Source of the DNA: an uncultured Prevotellaceae bacterium
Lineage (GTDB): Bacteria > Bacteroidota > Bacteroidia > Bacteroidales > Bacteroidaceae
Direction of reading: 5' to 3'
Assembly: GCA_937877605.1 (NCBI GenBank)
Contig: CALFJA010000076.1
Location: 1-64,000 of the forward strand
Length of the DNA stretch: 64,000 nt
The notes beneath the pieces are model-generated. The model ran no database searches and was not told where the DNA came from. It saw only the letters and a program-made list of their open reading frames with translations. The translations under genes and the position numbers were made by a program. Shown here in pieces: positions 32,658-41,102 of this stretch; within the stretch, counting starts at the first letter, position 1; the number at the start of each line of letters is the position of its first letter.

Positions 32658-34781
32658 ATGGAATTCAAACTGACATCAACTTTTTCACCTACAGGCGACC
32701 AACCAGAAGCCATCAGGCAACTCTCCGACGGCATACGCCGGGGAGAAAGAGCACAGGTGTTACTCGGTGTGACCGGCTCAGGAAAGACCTTTACAATGGC
32801 AAATGTAATCGCCAATGCCGGCAAGCCTACCCTCATCCTGAGCCACAACAAGACACTTGCGGCACAACTCTATGAAGAAATGAAGGGTTTCTTCGCCGAA
32901 AACGCCGTGGAATACTATGTCTCCTACTACGACTATTACCAGCCCGAAGCGTACCTGCCCACCACCGACACCTACATAGAAAAGGACCTGGCCATCAACG
33001 ACGACATCGACCGTCTCCGCCTTTCGGCCGTCTCCGCTCTACTCTCGGGACGGAAAGATGTGGTCGTCGTGGCATCGGTTTCCTGCATCTATGGCATGGG
33101 AGGACCAACCAGCATGGCCGACAGCGTCATCAGCATCCGAAAGGGAGAACTGCTCGACCGAAACAATTTCCTCCGAAAACTGGTCGATGCCCTCTATGTA
33201 AGAAACGACCTCGAACTGCAACGAGGCTATTTCCGTGTAAAGGGCGACACCGTCGATGTCGCAATGGCCTACAGCGAGAACATACTCCGCATCGTGTGGT
33301 GGGACAACGAGATCGAGAGCATTGAGGAACTCGACAGCCAAACCATGAAACGCGTCGGGCAATTCGAGCAATACCAAATCTATCCCGCCAACCTTTTCGT
33401 AACCTCAAAGGCACAGACCGAGCTGGCAATCAGGCAGATACAGGACGACCTCCAACTGCAAATTGCACACTTTGAAGAATTGAACGACCCCATCAAAGCG
33501 CAGCGAATAAAGGAACGGGTGGAGTACGATGTGGAAATGATTAAGGAACTTGGACACTGCAGCGGCATAGAAAACTACTCCCGCTATTTTGACGGACGCG
33601 AACCCGGACAACGGCCCTACTGCCTGCTCGACTTCTTTCCAAAAGACTATTTGCTCATCATCGATGAAAGCCATGTTTCCGTTCCACAGCTCAATGCAAT
33701 GTTCGGAGGCGACAGGGCACGCAAGCAGAACCTCGTGGAATATGGGTTCCGGCTGCCGGCGGCATTCGACAACCGACCGCTAAGGTTCGAGGAGTTCCAG
33801 GAACTCATCCATCAGGTAATCTATGTGTCCGCCACACCGGCCGACTTCGAGTTGCAGGAAGCAGAAGGAGTGGTCGTCGAACAACTCATACGCCCCACAG
33901 GATTGCTCGATCCAGTCATCGAAGTGCGACCCACAGAAAACCAGATAGACGACCTAATGGAAGAAATTGTCCAACGAAGCGAGCACGAGGAACGCGTTTT
34001 GGTCACCACACTGACCAAGCGCATGGCGGAAGAACTGACCGAATACCTGTTGAACAACAATGTAAGAGCCAACTATATCCACAGCGATGTAGCCACACTC
34101 GACCGCGTCAAAATCATGAACGACCTCCGTATGGGAATCTTCGATGTACTCGTGGGTGTCAACCTGCTGCGCGAAGGACTCGACCTGCCGGAGGTTTCTC
34201 TCGTTGCCATACTCGATGCCGACAAGGAAGGATTCCTCCGCAGTCACCGGTCACTGACACAGACAGCCGGACGCGCCGCAAGAAACCTCAACGGAAAGGT
34301 CATCATGTATGCCGACTCCATCACGGAGAGCATGCGGCTGACCATTGAGGAAACCGAACGCAGAAGGGCAAAGCAGCTCAAATACAACGAGGAAAACGGC
34401 ATTACACCGCAGCAGATTATCAAGGGCGTGAAAACTTCGCTACAAACAGTCAAACAACCAGACAACCAAACCACCAAACAACCAGACAACCAAACCACCA
34501 AACAACCAGACAACCAAACAACCAAACAACCAGACAACCAAACCACCAGACAACCAAACCACCAGAAATACAGCCCCGTCCCATCCGCTGCATCTGTTGC
34601 CCTTGCCGCCGACCCAATCGTACGGCAGATGACCAGGGAACAACTCAAAAAGAGCATCGACAACACCAGAAGGCTCATGGAAAATGCTGCCAAAGAACTC
34701 GATTTCATCCAGGCAGCACAATACCGCGACGAACTCCTTAAACTGGAAGAAATTCTCAATTCAAAATTCCAAACGGACTGA
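32658..34781 (+). CDS. uvrB: UvrB excinuclease subunit with an internal repeat insertion
   Basis: The 707-residue protein is the damage-verifying helicase of nucleotide excision repair, acting with UvrA and UvrC. Walker A GVTGSGKTFT lies near residue 37; the beta-hairpin region YYDYYQPEAYLP, helicase motifs (GLDLPEVSLV, QTAGRAARN) and the C-terminal UVR motif (MTREQLKKSIDNTRRLMENA) are intact. Between the helicase and the UVR motif lies a linker of five 8-residue units of the type TTKQPDNQ (residues 597-636), which lengthens the protein beyond the usual 660-680. The frame stays open. Confidence 0.96.
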   Translation: MEFKLTSTFSPTGDQPEAIRQLSDGIRRGERAQVLLGVTGSGKTFTMANVIANAGKPTLILSHNKTLAAQLYEEMKGFFAENAVEYYVSYYDYYQPEAYLPTTDTYIEKDLAINDDIDRLRLSAVSALLSGRKDVVVVASVSCIYGMGGPTSMADSVISIRKGELLDRNNFLRKLVDALYVRNDLELQRGYFRVKGDTVDVAMAYSENILRIVWWDNEIESIEELDSQTMKRVGQFEQYQIYPANLFVTSKAQTELAIRQIQDDLQLQIAHFEELNDPIKAQRIKERVEYDVEMIKELGHCSGIENYSRYFDGREPGQRPYCLLDFFPKDYLLIIDESHVSVPQLNAMFGGDRARKQNLVEYGFRLPAAFDNRPLRFEEFQELIHQVIYVSATPADFELQEAEGVVVEQLIRPTGLLDPVIEVRPTENQIDDLMEEIVQRSEHEERVLVTTLTKRMAEELTEYLLNNNVRANYIHSDVATLDRVKIMNDLRMGIFDVLVGVNLLREGLDLPEVSLVAILDADKEGFLRSHRSLTQTAGRAARNLNGKVIMYADSITESMRLTIEETERRRAKQLKYNEENGITPQQIIKGVKTSLQTVKQPDNQTTKQPDNQTTKQPDNQTTKQPDNQTTRQPNHQKYSPVPSAASVALAADPIVRQMTREQLKKSIDNTRRLMENAAKELDFIQAAQYRDELLKLEEILNSKFQTD
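34446..34565 (+). repeat. uvrB: 24-bp minisatellite inside uvrB
   Basis: Five in-frame 24-bp units encode T-(T/V)-(K/R)-Q-P-(D/N)-(N/H)-Q. Units 2 to 4 are almost identical at DNA level, for example ACCACCAAACAACCAGACAA then CCAA. The unit is a multiple of three, so copy-number change keeps the frame. It falls in a linker, where length can vary without breaking a domain. Confidence 0.9.
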
Positions 34782-34811
34782 ACCCCTCAACATCCACAAA
34801 GCGAAAAACAT

Positions 34812-34953
34812 AGTTAAGCCCCTGGCTCTTCCTCCGGCACAACTCGCTACGCGCTTTGCACAGCAAAAAAACTACGGGCAGGCGACAACATCGGGAATCT
34901 CGGCAAAGGAAACAAAACCGTGTTTTACTTCCTTTGCGCTCACTGCTCCGTAG
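34812..34953. repeat. Variable-core hairpin repeat, unit 1
   Basis: The unit shows the flanks TTAAGCCCCTGGCTC, CCTCCGGCACAACTCG and GCGCTCACTGCTCCGTAGTT. Its core pairs GCAAAGGAA (34903-34911) with TTCCTTTGC (34929-34937), with an inner AAAAC/GTTTT. It starts about 30 nt after the uvrB stop and contains an extra segment relative to the other units. Confidence 0.7.
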
Positions 34954-35110
34954 TTAAGGCTATCACCCTTTCCTCCGGCACGACTCGGCAGTGCTCAAAC
35001 AAGTTTGGCACTGCGCTCGCTGCTCCGTGGCTAAGGCTCCGCCTTTTCCTCCGTCACGACTCGGCAGTGCTCAAACAAGTTTGGCACTGCGCTCGCTGCT
35101 CCGTCGGTTA
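34952..35110. repeat. Variable-core hairpin repeat, units 2 and 3 in tandem
   Basis: Two units of about 77 bp share the core GCAGTGC-T-CAAAC-AA-GTTTG-GCACTGC (34988-35014 and 35064-35090). Each is preceded by CCTCCG, CACGACTCG and followed by GCTCGCTGCTCCGT. Together with unit 1 they fill most of the 401 bp between uvrB and the next gene; no gene is seen there. Confidence 0.8.
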
Positions 35111-35182
35111 AATAATCCTTATTCTGCTTTGTGGTTCTCCGAAAATCATTACCTTTGCAGAAAATCAACACATCGTTTTGCC

Positions 35183-36202
35183 ATGAGAAAATATTGCACA
35201 CTCATCCTTTTACTATTCTTTACAACCATACTTTGCGCACAATCCGTGACTGAACTGACGCCACAGCAGCGCCTGGAGAAGGCCAAGCGTGAGGCTGCCG
35301 AGGCCAAACTGGCCATCAAGGAGGCTAAAGCTGCTGCCAAAAATCAGGAAAAGGCACTTAAACAGCAGCAAAAAGATAACCAGAAAGCACAACGGCTGGA
35401 AGAGAAGATTGCCAAGAAAGAGGCTGAAGCACAGCGGCTGAAGGAGCAAGCCGAAAAAGAACGCCAGCGGCTGAACCAACAGCAGAGCACCCAACAAGCA
35501 GTTCCCACCATCCAGTATCAGCAGCCGGCCAAGGCAGAGGCTATCCCTGTTCCTCCCGTTCAGGAAAAGAAAGCTAAAGAGAAGGAAACCGTTGCCGAGG
35601 CTCCTGCTGCTGCCAACAATGGATGGACGGCACCAGTGGCATCCAACGCATCTGCACCGACAGAAAAATCGCAGGCCACTGCCGGACTGAACCGCAACGA
35701 CGAGTACCTTCAAGGTGCAGTTCCTGAACTCGACGGAAAGGTAATCTTTACCCTGGAGCAAGACGCACCGGGCAAAAGTGCAGAACAGATTTACGACATC
35801 ACCTATAGGTTCCTGGAACAACTGGCAAGCGATACTCATCAGCGAAAGAACGAGAATAGTGCCGTTGCACTCGTCAACAAGGAAGAGGGGAAAATCGTAG
35901 CCCGCCTGAACGAGTGGATTGTATTCTCCAGCAATGCGCTGTCGCTCGACCGCACAAAATTCAACTATGTCATCATGGCCACCTGTACCGACGGGCATCT
36001 GCACCTGACCATGGAACGACTGAACTACAACTACGAGGAAAACCGCTCGACAGGATTCCGCGCCACTGCCGAGGAACTCATTGCCGATAAGATTGCCCTG
36101 AACAAAAAAGGCGAACTGGTGAAACTCAACCGCCGCTTCCGTACGAAAACCATTGACCGCAAGAACGAGATTTTCAACCAACTTTCCGCACTCCTTAAAT
36201 AA
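35183..36202 (+). CDS. DUF4468 domain protein with coiled-coil N-terminus
   Basis: The 339-residue secreted protein has a signal peptide (cleavage near ILCAQ), a long charged coiled coil of about 85 residues (EKAKREAAEAKLAIKEAKAA onwards), a Pro/Ala-rich linker and a C-terminal domain from about residue 170 (DGKVIFTLEQDAPGKSAEQI) that fits the DUF4468/TBP-like fold found in Bacteroidales secreted proteins. Function unknown. The ATG at 35183 lies about 26 nt downstream of a TACCTTTG box. The small gene behind it begins 11 nt after the stop, so the two and the following porin gene likely form an operon. Confidence 0.75.
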   Translation: MRKYCTLILLLFFTTILCAQSVTELTPQQRLEKAKREAAEAKLAIKEAKAAAKNQEKALKQQQKDNQKAQRLEEKIAKKEAEAQRLKEQAEKERQRLNQQQSTQQAVPTIQYQQPAKAEAIPVPPVQEKKAKEKETVAEAPAAANNGWTAPVASNASAPTEKSQATAGLNRNDEYLQGAVPELDGKVIFTLEQDAPGKSAEQIYDITYRFLEQLASDTHQRKNENSAVALVNKEEGKIVARLNEWIVFSSNALSLDRTKFNYVIMATCTDGHLHLTMERLNYNYEENRSTGFRATAEELIADKIALNKKGELVKLNRRFRTKTIDRKNEIFNQLSALLK

Positions 36203-36212
36203 GCATACAACC

Positions 36213-36434
36213 ATGGAAAACCGACCTCCCTTCCACTCTCGCCGGGCATCTGAACGGAATTCGTCCAACAACAACCTCCGAATCAGAAACATCCTCAACA
36301 GCATCTTCATCCTGGGAGCGCTGGTGGGAATGGGCGTTTATTTTTGGAAAGACCAGTTCATTGGTGGCATTATCATCATTGTGGCTATGGTATTTAAGTT
36401 CATTGAATGTTGTCTGCGATTTATCCACCGATGA
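36213..36434 (+). CDS. Small two-helix membrane protein, unrecognised
   Basis: This 73-residue protein has a polar, Arg/Asn-rich N-terminus and two adjacent hydrophobic segments (NSIFILGALVGMGVYFW and FIGGIIIIVAMVFKFIECC). No family is recognised. Its stop overlaps the porin start (ATGA), so translation is coupled to the downstream gene. Confidence 0.7.
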   Translation: MENRPPFHSRRASERNSSNNNLRIRNILNSIFILGALVGMGVYFWKDQFIGGIIIIVAMVFKFIECCLRFIHR

Positions 36435-38767
36435 AAAAATATCTTATCCTATTCCTCTGCGTTTGCCTTTTCGCCCCTGCCGTTGCACAAATCAACGAAA
36501 TCGACAGAAACGACATCGGCCAAATCAATGCCGACGGCACCGTACTCACGAAGAAGCAGCTTCGACAGCAAGCTGACTCGCTGGGATCTAACAAGGAGAT
36601 TCCCAAGGGGCTGAAAGTCTGGACGGTCGACAGCGACTTCGGGGACATCAGCGAAGCCGAGCCCGACACGCTCAGCCATCTCTTCATGAACACCATTTTC
36701 ACCACGGGACTTTATGGCGAGTACAACACGACGGGCAACCTGGGCGCTCCCCGCCAGAACCGCATCTTCATCGATCGCGAGGAAGACGACGAGTTCATGT
36801 TTGTCAACCCATACAACTATGTCATCACTCCCATTGACCAGTTCCACTTCACCAACACGCTCTCCCCCTTTACCAACCTCTCGTTCAACACGGCAGGCGA
36901 CCGCACGCAGGGCGAAGACCACTTCACGGGTAAGTTCGGCGTGAACGCAGGAAAGCGCCTCGGCATGGGATTCAACTTCGACTATCTCTATGGACGCGGC
37001 TACTATTCCAACCAGAACACCTCACACACCAACTACCAACTCTACGGCTCCTATCTGGGCGACCAGTACCAGGCCCACCTCCTCTTCTCGGCACTCCACC
37101 AGAAAGTGACCGAGAACGGCGGCCTCATCGACGACAACTACATCACCCACCCCGAACGGCTCGACAGCGAATACGAGTCGCTCGAAATTCCCGTCACGCT
37201 GGAGAAAAACTGGAACCGCAACGACAACCAGCACCTCTTCTTCACCCATCGCTACAGCCTTGGATTCCATCGGAAGGTTCGCATGAGCGAAGAAGAAATT
37301 GCGGCACGCAAGTTTGCCCAGGAGTCGAAGAAGGAAAACGATGCCTTAAAAGCCAAGGAGAACGCCGAGCGCAAGGCAAAGAAGGAGGGAAACACCTTCG
37401 ACGAAGAAGAGTTTGAAAAGAACGCCGCAAAGTTGGAAGGCCGACCCGACGATGCCAAGGTGATAGGGGCAGAGCCTGTGCTCAAGCAACCAAGCGACAC
37501 TACCCGCCTCTCCGTCGTGGCAGGCACCCAACCCGAAGAACTGGCTGCCGCACCGAAGGAGGAAAACGACACCACTTGGATGAAAACCGAGTATGTGCCG
37601 GTAACCAGTTTCATCCACACCCTCCAGTTCGACCACTACCGCCGCATCTACGAATCCTATGTATCGCCCGACAACTACTATCTGAACACCTACGATGTAC
37701 AGGAAAAGCTCCAGCCTGATTCCGTCTACGACAAGACATCACACATCCGTCTCCGCAACACCTTTGCCGTTGCCCTGCTCGAAGGCTTCAACAAATGGGC
37801 CAAGGCTGGCCTGAAAATCTATGCCGCACACGAGTTCCGCCGATTCTCCCTTCCGGCAAGTGTCGGAACCACGAAGTTCACCGAGAACGCTCTCTTTGCC
37901 GGCGGTGTCATCAGCAAGCAGCAGGGACGCTTCCTCCACTACGATGTGCTTGCCGAAGTGGGACTGACCGGATCTGACGCCGGCATGCTCAACATCGAAG
38001 CCAACGCCGACATGAATTTCAACCTGTGGGGCGACACACTGCAGTTCGTGGGACGGGCATCCTTCCTGCGCGACACCCCCATGTTCTACCAGCGACACTA
38101 CCAAGGACGACACATCTGGTGGGATCAGGAAGACATGGACAATTTCATCCACAGCCGCCTGCAGGCCGAACTGAACTACGAGAAGACCGACACACGGCTG
38201 CGCGTGGCATTCGACCAGATTAAGAACTACGCCTACTTTGCACAGTCCTACACCATCGGCGACAACAACGAGCGCATCAACTACGAAGTGCAGTCGCTGC
38301 AATGCCCCGACAACATAACGGTGTTCACCGTGTCGCTGGCGCAGAACTTCCGCCTGGGCATCGTCAACTGGGAAAACATCGTCACCTATCAGAAAAGCAG
38401 CAAAGAGGACATCCTGCCGCTGCCCGAGTTCAACATCTACAGCAACCTCTACCTGAAATTCAAGATTGCGAAGGTGCTCAAGTGCGATTTCGGTGCCGAT
38501 GTGCGCTATTTCACCCGCTACTATGCCCCCGACTATGCTCCGTCCATCGGGCAGTTTGCCGTACAGGCAGGCGAAGAGAAGGTCAAAGTAGGAGGATACC
38601 CCATCGTCAACCTCTATGCCAACTTCCACCTGAAGCATACGCGTTTCTTCGTCATGTTCAGTCACATCAACGAAGGTCTCGGCAGCAAGAACTACTTCTT
38701 CACGCCGCACTACCCCCTCAACCAGCGTATCCTCCGCCTAGGCCTCAGCTGGAACTTCTTCAATTGA
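36431..38767 (+). CDS. Putative outer-membrane porin (Bacteroidetes family) with charged insert
   Basis: The 778-residue protein has a signal peptide (LFAPAVAQ) and then a beta-barrel typical of the Bacteroidetes 'putative porin' group, with motifs such as FNFDYLYGRGYYSNQNTSH, an internal HTLQFDHYRRIYESY and a C-terminal RLGLSWNFFN ending in Phe-Asn. Residues of about 280-376 form a highly charged helical insert (EEEIAARKFAQESKKENDAL, then KAKKEG and DEEEFEKNAAKLEGR) that interrupts the barrel and probably forms a large loop. Substrate unknown. Start and preceding stop overlap. Confidence 0.85.
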   Translation: MKKYLILFLCVCLFAPAVAQINEIDRNDIGQINADGTVLTKKQLRQQADSLGSNKEIPKGLKVWTVDSDFGDISEAEPDTLSHLFMNTIFTTGLYGEYNTTGNLGAPRQNRIFIDREEDDEFMFVNPYNYVITPIDQFHFTNTLSPFTNLSFNTAGDRTQGEDHFTGKFGVNAGKRLGMGFNFDYLYGRGYYSNQNTSHTNYQLYGSYLGDQYQAHLLFSALHQKVTENGGLIDDNYITHPERLDSEYESLEIPVTLEKNWNRNDNQHLFFTHRYSLGFHRKVRMSEEEIAARKFAQESKKENDALKAKENAERKAKKEGNTFDEEEFEKNAAKLEGRPDDAKVIGAEPVLKQPSDTTRLSVVAGTQPEELAAAPKEENDTTWMKTEYVPVTSFIHTLQFDHYRRIYESYVSPDNYYLNTYDVQEKLQPDSVYDKTSHIRLRNTFAVALLEGFNKWAKAGLKIYAAHEFRRFSLPASVGTTKFTENALFAGGVISKQQGRFLHYDVLAEVGLTGSDAGMLNIEANADMNFNLWGDTLQFVGRASFLRDTPMFYQRHYQGRHIWWDQEDMDNFIHSRLQAELNYEKTDTRLRVAFDQIKNYAYFAQSYTIGDNNERINYEVQSLQCPDNITVFTVSLAQNFRLGIVNWENIVTYQKSSKEDILPLPEFNIYSNLYLKFKIAKVLKCDFGADVRYFTRYYAPDYAPSIGQFAVQAGEEKVKVGGYPIVNLYANFHLKHTRFFVMFSHINEGLGSKNYFFTPHYPLNQRILRLGLSWNFFN

Positions 38768-38813
38768 CAGAGTACTCATCTTCTTGTCTACCCGTCAAAG
38801 AAACAACTGTTTT

Positions 38814-38899
38814 TCATTTGGGGCTCAAACGCACTACAACTTCCGCCCAAACGCAAGCCAAAAGGGGCTCTTTTGCAATGCAAGAGAGCCCCTTTTGGA
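38814..38899. repeat. Dispersed palindromic repeat, copy E
   Basis: The copy contains CATTTGGGGCTCAAACGCAC, CCGCCCAAACGCAAGCC and the stem AAAAGGGGCTCTTTTGC opposite GAGAGCCCCTTTTGG. It lies between the porin and menA stops. A motif CTGATTGTCAA follows about 30 nt later, similar to CTGGTTGTCAG after copy A. Confidence 0.8.
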
Positions 38900-38952
38900 A
38901 TGTCGGTGCAGAGGAGTTTGTAAGCGACTGATTGTCAACTATTTGGCAGAAG

Positions 38953-39888
38953 TCATAAAAACAGCATCCAATCGAGCACTACACCCAGGGAGAAAAGCGC
39001 CCCATAGAGGAAGATGTTGCGGGCTGTTTCGCCGAGAATCTGGTTCAAGGCCCGCCCATGATTGATGCGGCACATGCGACGATAAGTGCACAAATGAACT
39101 GGCAGGTAGGCAAACGGCAACAGTGCGGCCAGCCAACGCCCATCGCGCAGGTAGAACAGCCCCATCAAACAGGGTACAACGCCCAACAAGGCATAGAGCA
39201 TTTCGGCACGCCGCTGCCCCAGCCTGACCACGAGCGTCTGCTTTCCGGTACGCCGGTCGTTGCCGCGGTCACGATAGTTGTTCACCATCAGGAGTGTGTC
39301 TATGACTGCTCCGCATGCCAGCGAGGAACAAAAAACATCCATCGTGACGGTACCTGTCTGAATATAATAGGTCATGCAAACCGGCACTATTCCAAAGAAG
39401 ACGAGCACCAACAAGTCGCCCAACCCCCAATAGGAGAAATGTGTGGTATAGAGTACGCAGAATACCACGCACAAGAGTCCCACGCCTATGAGCCACCATC
39501 CGCCCCAGCAGACGAGTGGCAGACCTATCAGGCACGCCAGCACAAGCGTAAATACTATGCCTCGACGCATGGCTTTCTCGGTTATCCACCCTTGTGCGCA
39601 AGCCCGTTTCGGTCCAAGACGCTGTTCATCATCCGTTCCACGCTTGAAATCGTAATAGTCGTTCACGAAGTTTGCGGCTATCTGCATCACAAAAGCAAAC
39701 AGCAAACACAGTGCTGCAGCCGTCCAGTTGAACTCACGGAACAGCCAACCAGCAACCGGATGCAGGTCGTACCAAGCCAACGAAAGCCCCATCAAGACAG
39801 GTACTGCAGCTCCCGCCAAAGTTTTCGGGCGCGCTGCCAGCAACCATGCAAAACAAGAATTTTTCCTAACTTCCATACACAGAGGCAT
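38953..39888 (-). CDS. menA: 1,4-dihydroxy-2-naphthoate polyprenyltransferase
   Basis: The 311-residue inner-membrane UbiA-family enzyme attaches the isoprenoid chain to DHNA in menaquinone synthesis. The first Asp motif NDYYDFKRGTDDEQRLGPKR is canonical for MenA; the second (NNYRDRGNDRRTGKQTL) is also intact. About nine membrane helices are present. A TATTTTTG box at 39909-39902 (minus) lies 13 nt before the ATG at 39888; an ATG at 39876 is an alternative. It is divergent from the HD-domain gene, with promoters back to back. Confidence 0.93.
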   Translation of the reverse strand: MPLCMEVRKNSCFAWLLAARPKTLAGAAVPVLMGLSLAWYDLHPVAGWLFREFNWTAAALCLLFAFVMQIAANFVNDYYDFKRGTDDEQRLGPKRACAQGWITEKAMRRGIVFTLVLACLIGLPLVCWGGWWLIGVGLLCVVFCVLYTTHFSYWGLGDLLVLVFFGIVPVCMTYYIQTGTVTMDVFCSSLACGAVIDTLLMVNNYRDRGNDRRTGKQTLVVRLGQRRAEMLYALLGVVPCLMGLFYLRDGRWLAALLPFAYLPVHLCTYRRMCRINHGRALNQILGETARNIFLYGALFSLGVVLDWMLFL

Positions 39889-39901
39889 TGAGAAACAACC
39901 A

Positions 39902-39939
39902 CAAAAATACGCTTTTCTCGTCATTATTTATTATTTTTG
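39902..39939. promoter_or_regulatory. Back-to-back promoters of menA and the HD-domain gene
   Basis: The minus-strand box TATTTTTG (39909-39902) and the plus-strand box TATTTTTG (39932-39939) are only 22 bp apart, so the two promoters share their upstream DNA and could be regulated jointly. Confidence 0.6.
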
Positions 39940-39960
39940 TACACGAAAATAACGCAACTC

Positions 39961-40599
39961 ATGGCTGCCACCCCTACATTAGACCTCATGGAATTCGTCG
40001 AACGCGAGATTCTTCCACGCTACACACAGTTCGACCATGCCCACAACCTTGCCCATGTGAACAGCGTCATCCGCCGCTCCACGCAACTGGCTGCCCGTAT
40101 CGGTGCCGACATCAACATGAGCTATGTGGTGGCTGCCTACCACGACCTCGGACTGGAGGGGCCTCGTGCCATCCACCACCTCACCAGCGGGAAGATACTC
40201 GCCGCCGACAACAGGCTCCGCCGATGGTTCTCGCCCCACCAGATTGAGATGATGCGGCAAGCTGTGGAGGACCACCGTGCATCGGCATCGCACGAACCAC
40301 GGAACCTCTACGGAAAAATCGTGGCAGAGGCCGACCGGAACCTGGAACCAGAGACCGTCATCCGGCGCACCATCCAGTTCGGACTGGAGCACTACCCTAA
40401 GCTCCAAACAGAAGGACACTGGAGACGGTTTCTCCAGCACATGGACGAGAAATACTCCGTCAACGGATACATCAAACTTTGGCTATCGGGCTCTGACAAC
40501 GAACAGCACCTGCGAGAATTGCGCCAACTGCTGGGCAACGAGCCTAAACTCAGGGAGGTCTTCGACCGGATATACAACGAGGAAACACGCAAGAAATGA
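39961..40599 (+). CDS. HD-domain protein (putative phosphohydrolase)
   Basis: The 212-residue cytoplasmic protein has HD-domain metal ligands: HNLAHVNSV, then AAYHDLGLEG with the His-Asp pair, DHRASA and EADRNLEP. It would hydrolyse a phosphate ester or nucleotide; the substrate is unknown. The ATG at 39961 lies 21 nt after its -7 box. The stop is followed within 5 nt by a variable-core hairpin repeat. Confidence 0.8.
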   Translation: MAATPTLDLMEFVEREILPRYTQFDHAHNLAHVNSVIRRSTQLAARIGADINMSYVVAAYHDLGLEGPRAIHHLTSGKILAADNRLRRWFSPHQIEMMRQAVEDHRASASHEPRNLYGKIVAEADRNLEPETVIRRTIQFGLEHYPKLQTEGHWRRFLQHMDEKYSVNGYIKLWLSGSDNEQHLRELRQLLGNEPKLREVFDRIYNEETRKK

Positions 40600-40603
40600 C
40601 TAT

Positions 40604-40752
40604 TTAAGCCTGCGGCTTTTCTTTCATCACGACTCGGCAAAGAACTCTTTGCGCTCGCTACTCCGTCAGTTAAGGCTGTCGCCTTTTCCTCCGACGCGAC
40701 TCGGCAGTGCTCAAACAAGTTTGACACTGCGCCCGCTGCTCCGTCAGTTTTT
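40604..40752. repeat. Variable-core hairpin repeats, units 4 and 5
   Basis: Unit 4 core is GCAAAGA-AC-TCTTTGC (40637-40652). Unit 5 core is GCAGTGC-T-CAAAC-AA-GTTTG-ACACTGC (40704-40730, one mismatch). The flanks CACGACTCG or CGCGACTCG and GC(T/C)CGCT(A/G)CTCCGTCAGTT are shared with the units at 34.8-35.1 and 51.4 kb. The set begins 5 nt after the HD-protein stop and ends in TTTTTT, so it might also stop transcription. Confidence 0.8.
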
Positions 40753-40787
40753 TCTACAAAAAAGATTGCCAAACGGATTATTTTTCG

Positions 40788-41007
40788 TACCTTCGCCAAC
40801 AGAAAGACAAACGGCGGACAGTGGTTCGATAGGGATACTCATCAAATTATTTTACAAAAACCGAGAATGCATCCCATGCTAATGGCGGGCCATATAAACC
40901 TTCACAGAAGACTAAGTCGTACTGACCGGTGGATTACAAAGGCTGGGAGCGCTCAAAACTTATGTCACTCGGAGTTTTCATCACATCATCCTGTCCGCTT
41001 TTTTTTT
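40788..41007 (+). ncRNA. Candidate structured small RNA upstream of ribE
   Basis: A promoter-like TACCTTCG at 40788-40795 precedes about 205 nt whose ends pair: GCGGACAG (40814-40821) with CTGTCCGC (40991-40998), directly followed by nine T residues. Inside, AAAA+CCGAG (40857-40865) pairs with CTCGG+AG+TTTT (40968-40978), and GC-A-TCCCA-T-GC (40869-40879) with GC-TGGGA-GC (40942-40950), giving a rod of nested stems with bulges, then a small ATGG/CCAT hairpin. Length and rod shape recall 6S RNA, but I find no decisive sequence signature and did not find FMN-riboswitch motifs. Coordinates are approximate. Confidence 0.45.
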
Positions 41008-41060
41008 AAATGAAACCCACCCTCTGTCCCCTCCCGAATAGTGGAGAGGAGGAAGATTTG

Positions 41061-41098
41061 TAAATAGTAAATAGTAAATCCGTAAATAAGTAAATCAA
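41061..41098. repeat. AGTAAAT-type simple repeat in the ribE leader
   Basis: TAAATAGTAAATAGTAAATC followed by CGTAAATAAGTAAATC ends 4 nt before the ribE ATG and resembles the nifJ leader at 23100-23140. Confidence 0.5.
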
Positions 41099-41102
41099 AC
41101 TC

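Noticed and set aside
34434..34783. Minus-strand open frames rich in Val, Trp, Leu, Ser and Gly over the uvrB repeat
   Set aside because: They are the reverse complement of the 24-bp minisatellite within uvrB.
40867..41010. Small 47-codon open frame inside the candidate RNA
   Set aside because: It runs through the poly-T tract into the end of the transcript and has no protein features; the paired structure explains the region better.
40753..41102. FMN riboswitch upstream of ribE
   Set aside because: GACCGGTGG at about 40923 recalls part of the FMN aptamer, but the other conserved blocks and the pairing pattern are missing.
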